Assembly: GCF_024637375.1 (NCBI RefSeq)
Contig: NZ_JAGXFK010000062.1
Location: forward strand, 1-35,304
Direction of reading: 5' to 3'
DNA length: 35,304 bases
From: Sediminimonas sp.
GTDB taxonomy: Bacteria; Pseudomonadota; Alphaproteobacteria; Rhodobacterales; Rhodobacteraceae
Made by a program: the position numbers and the translations under genes. This document shows, one piece after another, positions 1 to 7,064 of this stretch. Every line of letters begins with the position of its first letter. Position 1 is the stretch's first letter. The notes beneath the pieces are model-generated. The model was not told the origin of the DNA, made no database searches, and saw only the letters and a program-made list of their open reading frames with translations.

Positions 1-468
1 CTGGATGATGTGCCACAGCGCGCCACGCACGTTCAGATCGCTCTGGCTTTGTTTCCAGATCAGCCCGAGCGAGATGACCTCGGTCACCAGCCCGCCGGCC
101 GCGGCCCAGAGCATCGGGCCCGTGGGCAGGTCGATGGGGTCGGAAAGGCGCATCGCCGCCATCACGATGACCACCACCGCCATGCCCAGCAGGAACCCGC
201 CATTGACCAGCGCCCCGATGAGCTCGGCCCGGTACCAGCCAAAGCTGCGATTCTCGTCGGCGGGGCGCCGGGCGAGACGCGCGGCAATGATCGCCACCAT
301 CACGCCGCCGACGGCCGAGAAGGTGTGAAACGCGTCCGAGATGACGGCGATGGACCCGGTCCAGAGGCCGACCCCCATCTCGAAGACGAAATATACCCCC
401 GTCAGCCAGGCGGAAATCGCCATTCCGCGCCCGCTGGACGGCATGTGGTGGTGGCCTACGTGAGACAT
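1..468 (-). CDS. Cation diffusion facilitator (CDF) transporter, N-terminal part
   Basis: This is a partial gene: 156 codons are visible and the 3' end lies beyond position 1. The start ATG reads leftward from 468 and encodes MSHVGHHHMPSSGRG, a His-containing cytoplasmic leader, followed by several hydrophobic segments. The text ISDAFHTFSAVGG and the loop DENRSFGWYRAELIGALVN match the TM2 region and the TM2-TM3 loop of CDF metal/proton antiporters, which export Zn, Co, Cd or similar divalent ions from the cytoplasm. The canonical TM2 metal site is HxxxD; here it reads HTFSA, so the aspartate is replaced by alanine. The gene diverges from a metal-type two-component system and probably shares its regulatory region. 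The family call is good. The substrate cannot be read because the C-terminal half is missing. Confidence 0.82.
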   Translation of the reverse strand, partial: MSHVGHHHMPSSGRGMAISAWLTGVYFVFEMGVGLWTGSIAVISDAFHTFSAVGGVMVAIIAARLARRPADENRSFGWYRAELIGALVNGGFLLGMAVVVIVMAAMRLSDPIDLPTGPMLWAAAGGLVTEVISLGLIWKQSQSDLNVRGALWHIIQ

Positions 469-677
469 ATGGCGTGTCCTTTCCTGATCGGAGCCCGAGC
501 GCGCAGGTCGCGAATGGCGCCCGCGGCAATTTCCCTGGCATGGTCGGCCACGGCGGTTGGGCCGGCCGGGGCGCGTGAAGAGGTCACGAGTGTCTTCGGC
601 ACGATCATTTCGCGTTGCTCCAGGCGTTTGTTCTTCCGTGACGGTACCCGAGAATTTGAGCGACCGTGATGAACTGA

Positions 678-738
678 TTTGTATCCGTCTGTCGCAACAG
701 CCTTCCATGTCATAAATCATGTTACAAATGGAGACAAA
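678..738. promoter_or_regulatory. Inverted-repeat operator candidate between the divergent CDF and two-component genes
   Basis: The 312-base gap between the CDF start (468) and the regulator start (781) holds no convincing gene. It contains TTTGTATCCGTCTGT at 678-692. The reverse complement of 724-738 is TTTGTCTCCATTTGT, which matches 12 of 15 bases. Each arm itself contains a TGT/ACA-type repeat at 10-base spacing, as expected for the tandem subsites of OmpR/PhoB-type regulators. I infer that the adjacent response regulator binds here and controls both divergent units. This has not been tested. Confidence 0.45.
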
Positions 739-780
739 ACCGTCGCTGACCGGGCGATGATAGCCCCGTATAGGAACGCC

Positions 781-1503
781 ATGGGACATGCGCCTCACAT
801 CCTTGTCGTCGACGATCATCGGCAGATCCGCGAATCCGTTTCGCGGTTTCTGGAGAAGAACGGCATGCGCGCCACGGCCGCGAAGGATGCATCGGAAATG
901 GACGCGCGCCTGTCTGCGGGCGATTTCGATCTGCTGGTGCTCGACGTCATGATGCCCGGTGAAAGCGGGTTGTCGGTCTGCCAGCGATTGTCGGCCGAAG
1001 GTCGCATACCGATCATCATGCTGACAGCGCTCGGCCAGGAAACCGATCGCATCGTGGGGCTTGAGATCGGCGCCGACGACTACCTGACCAAGCCTTTCAA
1101 TCCCCGCGAGCTGCTGGCACGCATCAAGGCAGTGCTGCGAAGGACGGAAAAACCCGAGACCCATGCCGGCAGCCTGGCCGGAAAGACGGTTCGTTTTGCC
1201 GACCTGGTGCTCGACGCCGATCGCCACGTCATCGACGACGATCGCGGCAATCGCATCCCGCTGACGACGGCGGATTTCAAACTCCTGACCGTCCTTCTGG
1301 AGCGGTCGCGAAAGGTACTGACCCGCGAGCAACTGCTCGACCTGACAGCCGGTCGGGCGGCCGGCCCGATGAACCGCAGTATCGACAACCAGATCAGCCG
1401 CTTGCGGCGCAAGATCGAACCCGACCCGTTGCAGCCGCGCATCATCACCACGGTTCGCAATGGCGGCTATTGCCTGGCCGCGGATGTGGAGGTGATCGAC
1501 TGA
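781..1503 (+). CDS. OmpR-family response regulator of the metal-type two-component system
   Basis: A 240-residue winged-helix response regulator. The receiver domain spans residues 6-120: acidic pair D11/D12, phosphoacceptor D55 in LVLDVMMPG, T82 and K104 in LTKPF. The C-terminal part (about 140-235) is a Trans_Reg_C DNA-binding domain ending in RRKIEPDPLQPRIITTVRNG. I chose ATG 781 because AGGAA lies just upstream (772-776) and the protein then begins right at the receiver fold; longer in-frame starts at 679 and 757 would only add non-conserved residues. The stop overlaps the start of the histidine kinase gene (TGATG), so the two are translationally coupled. From its neighbours it is probably a copper or heavy-metal responder of the CopR/CusR type, but the signal is inferred. 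Confidence 0.93.
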   Translation: MGHAPHILVVDDHRQIRESVSRFLEKNGMRATAAKDASEMDARLSAGDFDLLVLDVMMPGESGLSVCQRLSAEGRIPIIMLTALGQETDRIVGLEIGADDYLTKPFNPRELLARIKAVLRRTEKPETHAGSLAGKTVRFADLVLDADRHVIDDDRGNRIPLTTADFKLLTVLLERSRKVLTREQLLDLTAGRAAGPMNRSIDNQISRLRRKIEPDPLQPRIITTVRNGGYCLAADVEVID

Positions 1504-3026
1504 TGTCGAAGCCTTTCGCAAGCCTTCGCGCGCAGCTCGTCGTTCTGATCGTCGCGGCCCTTGTCGTGGCGCAGGCCGTCAGCCTGTGGCTGTTCGTGGA
1601 CGAGCGCACCCTCGCCATCCGGGCGGCACTGGGCTTCGAGGCGGCAGGGCGCGCGGCGAACGTGGCACGCCTTCTCGAGGAGGCTCCGCAGAATCTGCAT
1701 GCGTCGATCCTGCGCGCGGCGAACTCGCCGCTGGTGCGCTTCGAAACCGGCGCGGCGCCCGGCGTCCGGCATCTCGATCACAGCGACGCTGGCCGGATCG
1801 AGCGGCACGTCCGCACCCTTCTTGGCGACAGCAATGGCCGGGAAATCCGCGTCGAGCTGCATCAGATCAAGGGCAGGATCCTTCCTCTCCCGCATCTCTC
1901 GCCGCAGATGGCGGAGCTGCACAGCGCGATGATGAAGGGGGAGTTGTCGGCGGTCGAGATGAACCTTTCGATCGCGCTGGCGGGCGGGAAATGGCTGAAT
2001 GTCGGGACGCGGTTCGAGCGTCCCCCCCTGCAATGGCCGTTCTTCTCGACGGTGACTTTCGGATTGACGGCGGCGCTGATCCTCGTCTCGGTCTGCTGGT
2101 TCCTCGTCACGCGGATCACCGGGCCGCTGCGCCGATTGTCACGGGCGGCAGACCGGCTTGGACGGGGCGAGGACGTCGATGCGCTGCCGGTCGTCGGGCC
2201 TGTCGAGGTGCAGGATCTGACAACCGCCTTCAACCGGATGCAGGATCGCCTGACCCGGTTCGTCGCCGACCGGACGCGCCTGCTGGCCGCCGTCGGCCAC
2301 GACCTTCGCTCGCCGCTCACCGCGCTCAGGGTGCGGGCCGAAATGGTCGATGATCCCGAGACCCGCGAAAGCCTCATCGAGTCCGTCGAGGAAATGCAGA
2401 TGATGGCCGAAGCCACGTTGACATTCGCGCAGGGGCTGACCGGCTCCGAAGAACCCGAAACCGTGGAAATCGGCGCGTTTCTCGCCGCGCTCGGGGAGGA
2501 CATGGTCGAGACCTTCCATCTAAAGGGCGGGGCGCCGATCAAGGCGCGCGTGCGCCCGGTCTCGCTTCGCCGCGCGATCCGCAACGTGGTCGAAAACGCC
2601 GTGCGCTATGGCGGCGGCGCAGAGGTGAGCTGGCGCAGCGACAACGACGATCTGATCATCGACGTTGCGGACCAGGGGCCGGGTATCGCGGCCGACAAGC
2701 TGGAGCAGGTGTTCGACCCGTTCTTCCGGCTCGAGGATTCACGGTCGCTCGAAACCGGCGGGCATGGGCTGGGGCTGTCAATCGCCCGCTCGATCGTGCG
2801 GGCGCATGGCGGCGACATTCACCTGGCCAACAGGCCCGAAGGCGGTTTGACGGTGTCCATAACCGTGCCGCTGGATGGCGATGTCGCGGCCGAAAAACAA
2901 TGGATCGAAAAGGAGAAAGACAATGAACACGACAATGAAACGGACACTACTGGCGACGCTTGCACTACTGGCGGCACCGATCGGCGCCGTCGCGGGTCAG
3001 GCGGGAGATTGGCAAGGGAGGTATGA
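1503..3026 (+). CDS. Membrane sensor histidine kinase
   Basis: A 507-residue sensor kinase. TM1 lies at about 11-32, a periplasmic domain at about 33-185, TM2 at about 186-210, and a HAMP segment (LVTRITGPLRRLSRAADRL) follows. The HisKA box is AAVGHDLRSPLTALR with H266 as the phosphorylated histidine, and the HATPase_c domain shows RNVVENAVRYGG (N box), DQGPGIA (G1), DPFFRL (F) and GGHGLGLSIA (G2). It should phosphorylate the upstream response regulator. The periplasmic part has no obvious cysteine cluster or Met-rich copper motif, so the ligand is unknown. The kinase fold ends near VSITVPLDGD, yet the frame continues for about 45 hydrophilic residues that overlap the next gene by 104 bases. 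That tail is atypical and may come from loss of an original stop. Confidence 0.92.
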   Translation: MSKPFASLRAQLVVLIVAALVVAQAVSLWLFVDERTLAIRAALGFEAAGRAANVARLLEEAPQNLHASILRAANSPLVRFETGAAPGVRHLDHSDAGRIERHVRTLLGDSNGREIRVELHQIKGRILPLPHLSPQMAELHSAMMKGELSAVEMNLSIALAGGKWLNVGTRFERPPLQWPFFSTVTFGLTAALILVSVCWFLVTRITGPLRRLSRAADRLGRGEDVDALPVVGPVEVQDLTTAFNRMQDRLTRFVADRTRLLAAVGHDLRSPLTALRVRAEMVDDPETRESLIESVEEMQMMAEATLTFAQGLTGSEEPETVEIGAFLAALGEDMVETFHLKGGAPIKARVRPVSLRRAIRNVVENAVRYGGGAEVSWRSDNDDLIIDVADQGPGIAADKLEQVFDPFFRLEDSRSLETGGHGLGLSIARSIVRAHGGDIHLANRPEGGLTVSITVPLDGDVAAEKQWIEKEKDNEHDNETDTTGDACTTGGTDRRRRGSGGRLAREV

Positions 3027-3249
3027 CCACATGATGTGGAGCAACGGACACGGCGCGTTCGGCGGGCTGATGATGATCCTTTTCTGGGGCGTGATCATCG
3101 CGCTGATCGTCCTGGGGGTAAAATGGTTCACGGACACGCAAGGAAGCCGCGGCAAGCGTGATGCCATCGACACGCTGCGCGAACGTTTCGCTGCCGGCGA
3201 GATCGACGAGGAGGAATTCGATCGCCGCCGGAAGGCGCTCGAGAAATAG
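2923..3249 (+). CDS. Small SHOCT-domain membrane protein
   Basis: A 108-residue protein. An N-terminal signal or anchor (residues 5-25) is followed by a short periplasmic Trp/His/Met-containing stretch (GDWQGRYDHMMWSNGHG). A second hydrophobic helix spans about 46-67, and the C-terminus RFAAGEIDEEEFDRRRKAL is a typical SHOCT domain. ATG 2923 is chosen because AGGAG sits at 2911-2915 with ideal spacing and the signal segment starts immediately. The gene begins inside the 3' end of the kinase gene, so it is likely co-transcribed with it. SHOCT proteins often accompany metal and envelope-stress operons, but their molecular role is not established. Here it may act as a membrane adaptor. Confidence 0.82.
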   Translation: MNTTMKRTLLATLALLAAPIGAVAGQAGDWQGRYDHMMWSNGHGAFGGLMMILFWGVIIALIVLGVKWFTDTQGSRGKRDAIDTLRERFAAGEIDEEEFDRRRKALEK

Positions 3250-3473
3250 TTGGCAGCCCCCGCACCATGCACCCGTCGTGGCGGTATCGCCGAATCCGCG
3301 AACCCAACGCCGCGCGCCGGTTCGGGCGTCGGCTCTCCACCGGGTGTGTCGGTTCCGTCAGCGAACACATCGTCGAGGTCTGCAACCGCGCACCGACCGG
3401 CACGCAAGCCGGGCATGCCTGACCGCGACGGAAAAAACGTGATGGCCGCAGGACGGCATCGAGGAGCAGGAAA

Positions 3474-3932
3474 ATGCAGAGGTTTTTGATTTTCATGGCC
3501 GCCGGCGCGATCGCGGGCGCAGGTGTCCTGGGCTGGCAGGCATTGCGGCCGACACCCGAGCAGGCGGGGCATTCGATGGCGACACCCGATACGGCGTCGA
3601 TCCCCGAAGGGGGTGCGATCGTGGAGGTCACGCCGCCCGCCGAATTGTCTGTCGAGGCGCGGATCGGCAAGCGCGGATTCGACGCCAAGTGCGCGGAATG
3701 TCATGGCAAGAACGGCGCCGGAAAGAACGGCGAGGCTCCGCCGCTGATTCACAAGATTTACGAACCAAGCCACCACGGCGACGCGGCATTCCTTCGCGCC
3801 GCGGAGAACGGCGTCAGGGCGCATCATTGGGATTTCGGCAACATGCCCCCGGTCGAGGGTGTGACCCGCGCCGATGTGACGTATATCGCGCGCTATATTC
3901 GTGAAGTGCAGCGCGCGAACGGGATCGACTGA
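3474..3932 (+). CDS. Periplasmic c-type cytochrome (class I)
   Basis: A 152-residue monoheme cytochrome. Residues 3-22 form a signal or membrane anchor. The single heme site is CAECH (C73, C76, H77), and the likely distal ligand is M124 in FGNMPP. The domain is of the cytochrome_C / CccA kind, ending with the helix VTYIARYIREVQRANG. The ribosome site GAGGAGCAGG precedes ATG 3474. The preceding stretch 3250-3473 holds no supportable gene. The stop overlaps the next start (TGATG). A second cytochrome follows the multicopper oxidase at 6277, so this protein probably passes electrons in the same periplasmic module. The exact donor and acceptor are unknown. Confidence 0.88.
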   Translation: MQRFLIFMAAGAIAGAGVLGWQALRPTPEQAGHSMATPDTASIPEGGAIVEVTPPAELSVEARIGKRGFDAKCAECHGKNGAGKNGEAPPLIHKIYEPSHHGDAAFLRAAENGVRAHHWDFGNMPPVEGVTRADVTYIARYIREVQRANGID

Positions 3933-4282
3933 TGCGGCTCTGCCTGGTCTTCCTGTCGATGCTCGCGATGAGCGTTGCATTCGGCGACGCGGCGATGGCG
4001 GACGTGCGCGAAACCGCCACGTCCCCATTGCAGGTCGCGAAATACCTGCCGTTGCCCGACACCGGGGCGCAGGATCGCGATTGCCATCCGCGCCTCGACT
4101 GCGAATCTGCGGCCATCGACACGCGCGCGCAGGGGCATGCGGGCGCACGGCGCTTCGGGGCAGGGGTCACCGTACCCGAACACGGAGTATTGAAAGGCAC
4201 ATACGTGCTGTTCGACCCGCCGCCGCCGCGAGTTCGAGCGGCGCACAAGACAAACACCCGAAAACGGATTCTCGAAATCTAG
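3932..4282 (+). CDS. Small secreted protein of unknown function
   Basis: A 116-residue predicted protein that I do not recognise. It starts with a clear signal peptide (MRLCLVFLSMLAMSVAFGDAAMA, cleavage expected after AMA). The mature part contains one close cysteine pair, DCHPRLDC, a proline-rich FDPPPPR segment and a basic C-terminus. The ATG overlaps the stop of the upstream cytochrome gene, which favours translational coupling, and the cupredoxin gene begins 11 bases after its stop. The last third (about residues 85-116) has less typical composition, so the true end might be altered. Given its position it could be a periplasmic accessory of the copper/redox module, but no function can be read. 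Confidence 0.5.
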   Translation: MRLCLVFLSMLAMSVAFGDAAMADVRETATSPLQVAKYLPLPDTGAQDRDCHPRLDCESAAIDTRAQGHAGARRFGAGVTVPEHGVLKGTYVLFDPPPPRVRAAHKTNTRKRILEI

Positions 4283-4293
4283 GAGACCATAGA

Positions 4294-4806
4294 ATGAGCA
4301 GACACATCCTTGCAGGGGCCGCTTTCGCCCTTGCCGCGACCACAACCGTTGCCATTGCCGATGCCGGTCACGGCAGCGCCATCGGCCAGCCCGGATCGGA
4401 CGCCGCAGTGGATCGCGTGATCGAAGTGGAAATGTCGGAAATGAAGTATATGCCCGACACCATAAGCGTGGAGCCCGGCGAGACGATCAAGTTCGTCGTC
4501 ACGAACGTGGGCGATGTCGTGCACGAGTTCAACATCGGCAAGCCCGAGACCTGGAACGGGCATGCGGACGAGATGATGACGATGATGCAACAAGGCATGA
4601 TGACCGCGGACCGCCTGGACCATGACAAGATGATGGAGGGCGGCATGATGCATGACGATGCCAACAGCATCCTGCTGGAGCCGGGCGACAGCGGCGAGGC
4701 CATCTGGACCTTCCCACAGGCGGGTGAAATCGGTTTTGCCTGCAACGTGCCGGGGCACCGCGAGGCCGGGATGGTCGGCGATTTCCGCATGCCTCAAGGC
4801 GACTGA
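4294..4806 (+). CDS. Cupredoxin (plastocyanin/azurin-like) with Met-rich loop
   Basis: A 170-residue periplasmic blue-copper-type protein with a signal peptide (residues 1-22). Type 1 copper ligands are visible: H77 in VVHEFNIG, then C150, H155 and M160 in FACNVPGHREAGM. Between the first ligand strand and the ligand loop lies an insertion (about 90-121) with ten methionines plus histidines, including EMMTMMQQGMM and KMMEGGMM, a likely second copper-binding surface. AGGAG at 4281-4285 supports ATG 4294; the frame is open further upstream but that stretch lacks coding character. The cupredoxin probably stores or delivers copper or electrons to the multicopper oxidase encoded next. Confidence 0.9.
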   Translation: MSRHILAGAAFALAATTTVAIADAGHGSAIGQPGSDAAVDRVIEVEMSEMKYMPDTISVEPGETIKFVVTNVGDVVHEFNIGKPETWNGHADEMMTMMQQGMMTADRLDHDKMMEGGMMHDDANSILLEPGDSGEAIWTFPQAGEIGFACNVPGHREAGMVGDFRMPQGD

Positions 4807-4812
4807 CACGCG

Positions 4813-4843
4813 GGCGGAAGGGCGTCATCTCCGCCCTTCCGCC
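4813..4843 (+). terminator. Strong hairpin between cupredoxin and multicopper oxidase genes
   Basis: GGCGGAAGGGCG (4813-4824) and CGCCCTTCCGCC (4832-4843) form a perfect 12-base-pair stem with a 7-base loop. Only a weak T-rich stretch (ATCTTGTT) follows. It lies between the cupredoxin stop (4806) and the oxidase start (4865). It may be an attenuating terminator or an mRNA-stabilising 3' stem that sets a higher cupredoxin level. Confidence 0.6.
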
Positions 4844-4864
4844 ATCTTGTTCGGGAGTTCGATC

Positions 4865-6280
4865 ATGACGACACGAAGAGCGTTTCTTGGCGGTACGGCC
4901 GCCTCGGCGGCCTGTGCGGTTCTGCCGGGTGCCGCGGCAGGCGGGCCATTGCGCGCCACCGCCCAGGCCGCGGCCATGCCCTCTCTGGTTGCGCGGGAAA
5001 CGTCGGTTCGGCTTGCTCCGCCGGATTACCCCGCGACCGGTATCTGGGGCTACGACGCAACCATGCCGGGCCCGGTCGTGCGGCTGCCGCAGGGCGGGCG
5101 CGTGTCGCGCCGGCTGGTCAACGAATTGCCACAGGCGACCTCGGTGCATTGGCATGGCGTTCGGATCGACAACGCGATGGACGGTGTCGCCGGGCTGACG
5201 CAGGACGCGGTGCCCCCGGGGGGCGAATTCGACATCGATTTCGTCGCTCCCGATGCCGGAACCTACTGGTATCACGCGCATAACCGCTCTTGGGAACAGG
5301 TGGCGCGCGGGCTTTACGGCGCCCTCGTCGTGGAAGAGGCAGAAGGCCCGAACATCGACCGCGACGAGGTTCTGATCCTCGATGACTGGCGTCTTGACCC
5401 GGAGACCGCGCAACTTGTCCCGGATTTCACGGCGGCCCATGACCAAAGCCACGCCGGGCGTCTTGGCAACTTCATCGCCACCAACGGCACCTACGGCTAC
5501 ACGCGCGATGTGCGGCGCCACGAACGCATGCGCCTGCGGCTGATCAACGCCGCGAATGCCCGGGTTTTCCAACTGGCGCTGGCCGGGCTCGAAGGATGGA
5601 TCGTCGCGCTCGACGGTATGCCGCTTGAGATGCCGCAGCTGGTTTCGGAGACGATGGTTCTCGGCCCGGCGCAGCGGGTCGATCTTCTGGTCGATGTCAC
5701 CGCCGCGCCCGGCGAGGCGGCCCATCTCGTGCGGGTCGGCGATGGGCAGGGCTATTCGCAGGCGGCTTTCAACGTGACCGGCGAGGCCGCCGTCGCCCGC
5801 CGCGGCGCACCGCAGCCCTTACCGCCCAATCGCGGCACCGCGGCGCGCCCCGATCTGGCAGCGGCGCGCCGGGTGCGCCTGGTCATGTCCGGCGGAGCCA
5901 TGGGGCGGATGCAGTCGGCGGTTCTGGATGGCGAAAGACGTGGTTTTCGCGACCTTGCGGCCGCGGGGAAGTTCTGGTCGTTCAACGATACCGTCGGCAT
6001 GACCGAAACGCCGCTTGCGGAACTTTCGCGCGGGGAGCCTGTCCGGCTCGAAATCGTGAACGATACGGTCTTTCCCCACGCGATGCATCTGCACGGCATG
6101 CATTTTCGCGAGGTTCGGGATGGCACGGCCGCCGGCCCCATGCGGGACACGGCGATGATCTTGGCCGGCGAGACCCGCGAGATCGCCTTCACCGCCGACA
6201 ATCCCGGCGACTGGTTGTTTCACTGTCACATGCTGTCGCACGCGGCTTCGGGCATGATGACCTGGATGAGGGTCGCATGA
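4865..6280 (+). CDS. Multicopper oxidase, TAT-exported
   Basis: A 471-residue three-domain multicopper oxidase of the CopA/CueO/laccase type. The N-terminus MTTRRAFLGGTAASAA carries a twin-arginine signal. All four copper-binding clusters are present: HWH (H95, H97), HAH (H137, H139), HAMHLH in the third cupredoxin domain, and HCHMLSHAASGM (H453-M464), which supplies the type 1 ligands C454, H459 and M464. These bind the T1 and the trinuclear T2/T3 centre that reduces O2 to water, with Cu(I) or another substrate as electron donor. ATG 4865 follows GGGAG (4853-4857). The stop overlaps the start of the next cytochrome gene. A CueO-like Met-rich substrate loop is not evident, so cytochrome or cupredoxin donors are possible. 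Confidence 0.93.
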   Translation: MTTRRAFLGGTAASAACAVLPGAAAGGPLRATAQAAAMPSLVARETSVRLAPPDYPATGIWGYDATMPGPVVRLPQGGRVSRRLVNELPQATSVHWHGVRIDNAMDGVAGLTQDAVPPGGEFDIDFVAPDAGTYWYHAHNRSWEQVARGLYGALVVEEAEGPNIDRDEVLILDDWRLDPETAQLVPDFTAAHDQSHAGRLGNFIATNGTYGYTRDVRRHERMRLRLINAANARVFQLALAGLEGWIVALDGMPLEMPQLVSETMVLGPAQRVDLLVDVTAAPGEAAHLVRVGDGQGYSQAAFNVTGEAAVARRGAPQPLPPNRGTAARPDLAAARRVRLVMSGGAMGRMQSAVLDGERRGFRDLAAAGKFWSFNDTVGMTETPLAELSRGEPVRLEIVNDTVFPHAMHLHGMHFREVRDGTAAGPMRDTAMILAGETREIAFTADNPGDWLFHCHMLSHAASGMMTWMRVA

Positions 6281-6771
6281 TGAAGCGAATGATGGTCATC
6301 GCAGCGGCGTTGCTGGCGCTTGGCGCGGGCGTCTTCTGGTGGGGGGTGCGGCCCTCGGGGATGGATACGAAGCCGGTCACGCCGGTCATGCCGGACAACG
6401 TCGACCTGGCCGAGGGCAAGGCACTTTACGCCGAGAATTGCGCCTCCTGTCACGGTGCCAACCTCGAAGGTCAACCGGATTGGCAAAGCCGCGACGCCGA
6501 TGGCCGGCTTCCGGCACCGCCGCATGACGAGACCGGGCACACCTGGCACCACTCCGACAGGGTGCTGTTTCGATACACCAAGCTCGGCGGCAGGGACGCG
6601 CTGGCCTTGCAGGGCGTCGACTTTGACAGTGGCATGCCTGGCTTCGGCGACCAACTGAGCGATGCGCAGATATGGAACATCCTGGCCTACATCCAATCGA
6701 CATGGACCGCGCGCGAACGCGCCGCGCAGGCCGCAAGCACCGAGGCCGACCTGGCCGACGAAGGGGGCTGA
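6277..6771 (+). CDS. Membrane-anchored c-type cytochrome
   Basis: A 164-residue monoheme cytochrome. Residues 4-23 form an uncleaved anchor or signal peptide. The heme site is CASCH (C55, C58, H59), and the distal ligand is about M120 in DSGMPGFGDQLSD. The domain closes with the helix IWNILAYIQSTW, followed by an Ala/Glu-rich tail. The ATG overlaps the stop of the multicopper oxidase (ATGATGA), so the two are translationally coupled and probably partners. ATG 6280 is an equally possible start, one codon later. The protein may donate electrons to the oxidase or carry them on to a terminal oxidase. Confidence 0.9.
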   Translation: MMKRMMVIAAALLALGAGVFWWGVRPSGMDTKPVTPVMPDNVDLAEGKALYAENCASCHGANLEGQPDWQSRDADGRLPAPPHDETGHTWHHSDRVLFRYTKLGGRDALALQGVDFDSGMPGFGDQLSDAQIWNILAYIQSTWTARERAAQAASTEADLADEGG

Positions 6772-6984
6772 CATGATATCGAGGCTGGCCCCAGTGGCGG
6801 CACAGATCACCTTTGATCGTCGATATCAGGGATTCGGTGCCATTCCGATCTGGCCGGAAACCGCGTGAACGTGTATGTGCGTGCCCGGCCGGTTCCGGGT
6901 TTTGCATATCGCCCGGGCCGGCCGCATGCTCGCGGTCGAAAACCACGCCTGGATCTGCTACCGAGTGGCAACGGCGCCTGGAAA

Positions 6985-7022
6985 TCCCCGGAAACCGGCC
7001 AAAGCCGGGGTGAATCCGGGGA
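6985..7022. promoter_or_regulatory. Nested hairpin in the dusA upstream region
   Basis: The 293-base gap between the cytochrome stop (6771) and dusA (7065) has no convincing gene. It contains an outer inverted repeat TCCCCGGA (6985-6992) / TCCGGGGA (7015-7022) enclosing an inner stem CCGGC (6995-6999) / GCCGG (7004-7008) with loop CAAA. The structure ends 42 bases before the dusA start codon. It may be a leader-RNA structure of dusA or the terminator of the upstream block; no T run is present. Confidence 0.4.
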
Positions 7023-7064
7023 AATTCGCGATCGCGCCAAAATCATGAACTGTGCGGTAGATAT

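Noticed and set aside
10..669. Long plus-strand open frame at the left edge
   Set aside because: It is the shadow of the CDF gene on the opposite strand, which has clear family motifs; the frame has His/Arg-rich nonsense composition.
3250..3473. Possible small gene between the SHOCT protein and the cytochrome
   Set aside because: Short open frames exist, but none has a ribosome site, signal peptide or coding-like composition.
6778..6860. Minus-strand text NGTESLISTIKGDLCRHW that recalls the end of an IS3-type transposase
   Set aside because: Only about 10 residues resemble the family, with no DDE motif or terminal repeats; too short to claim a mobile-element scar.
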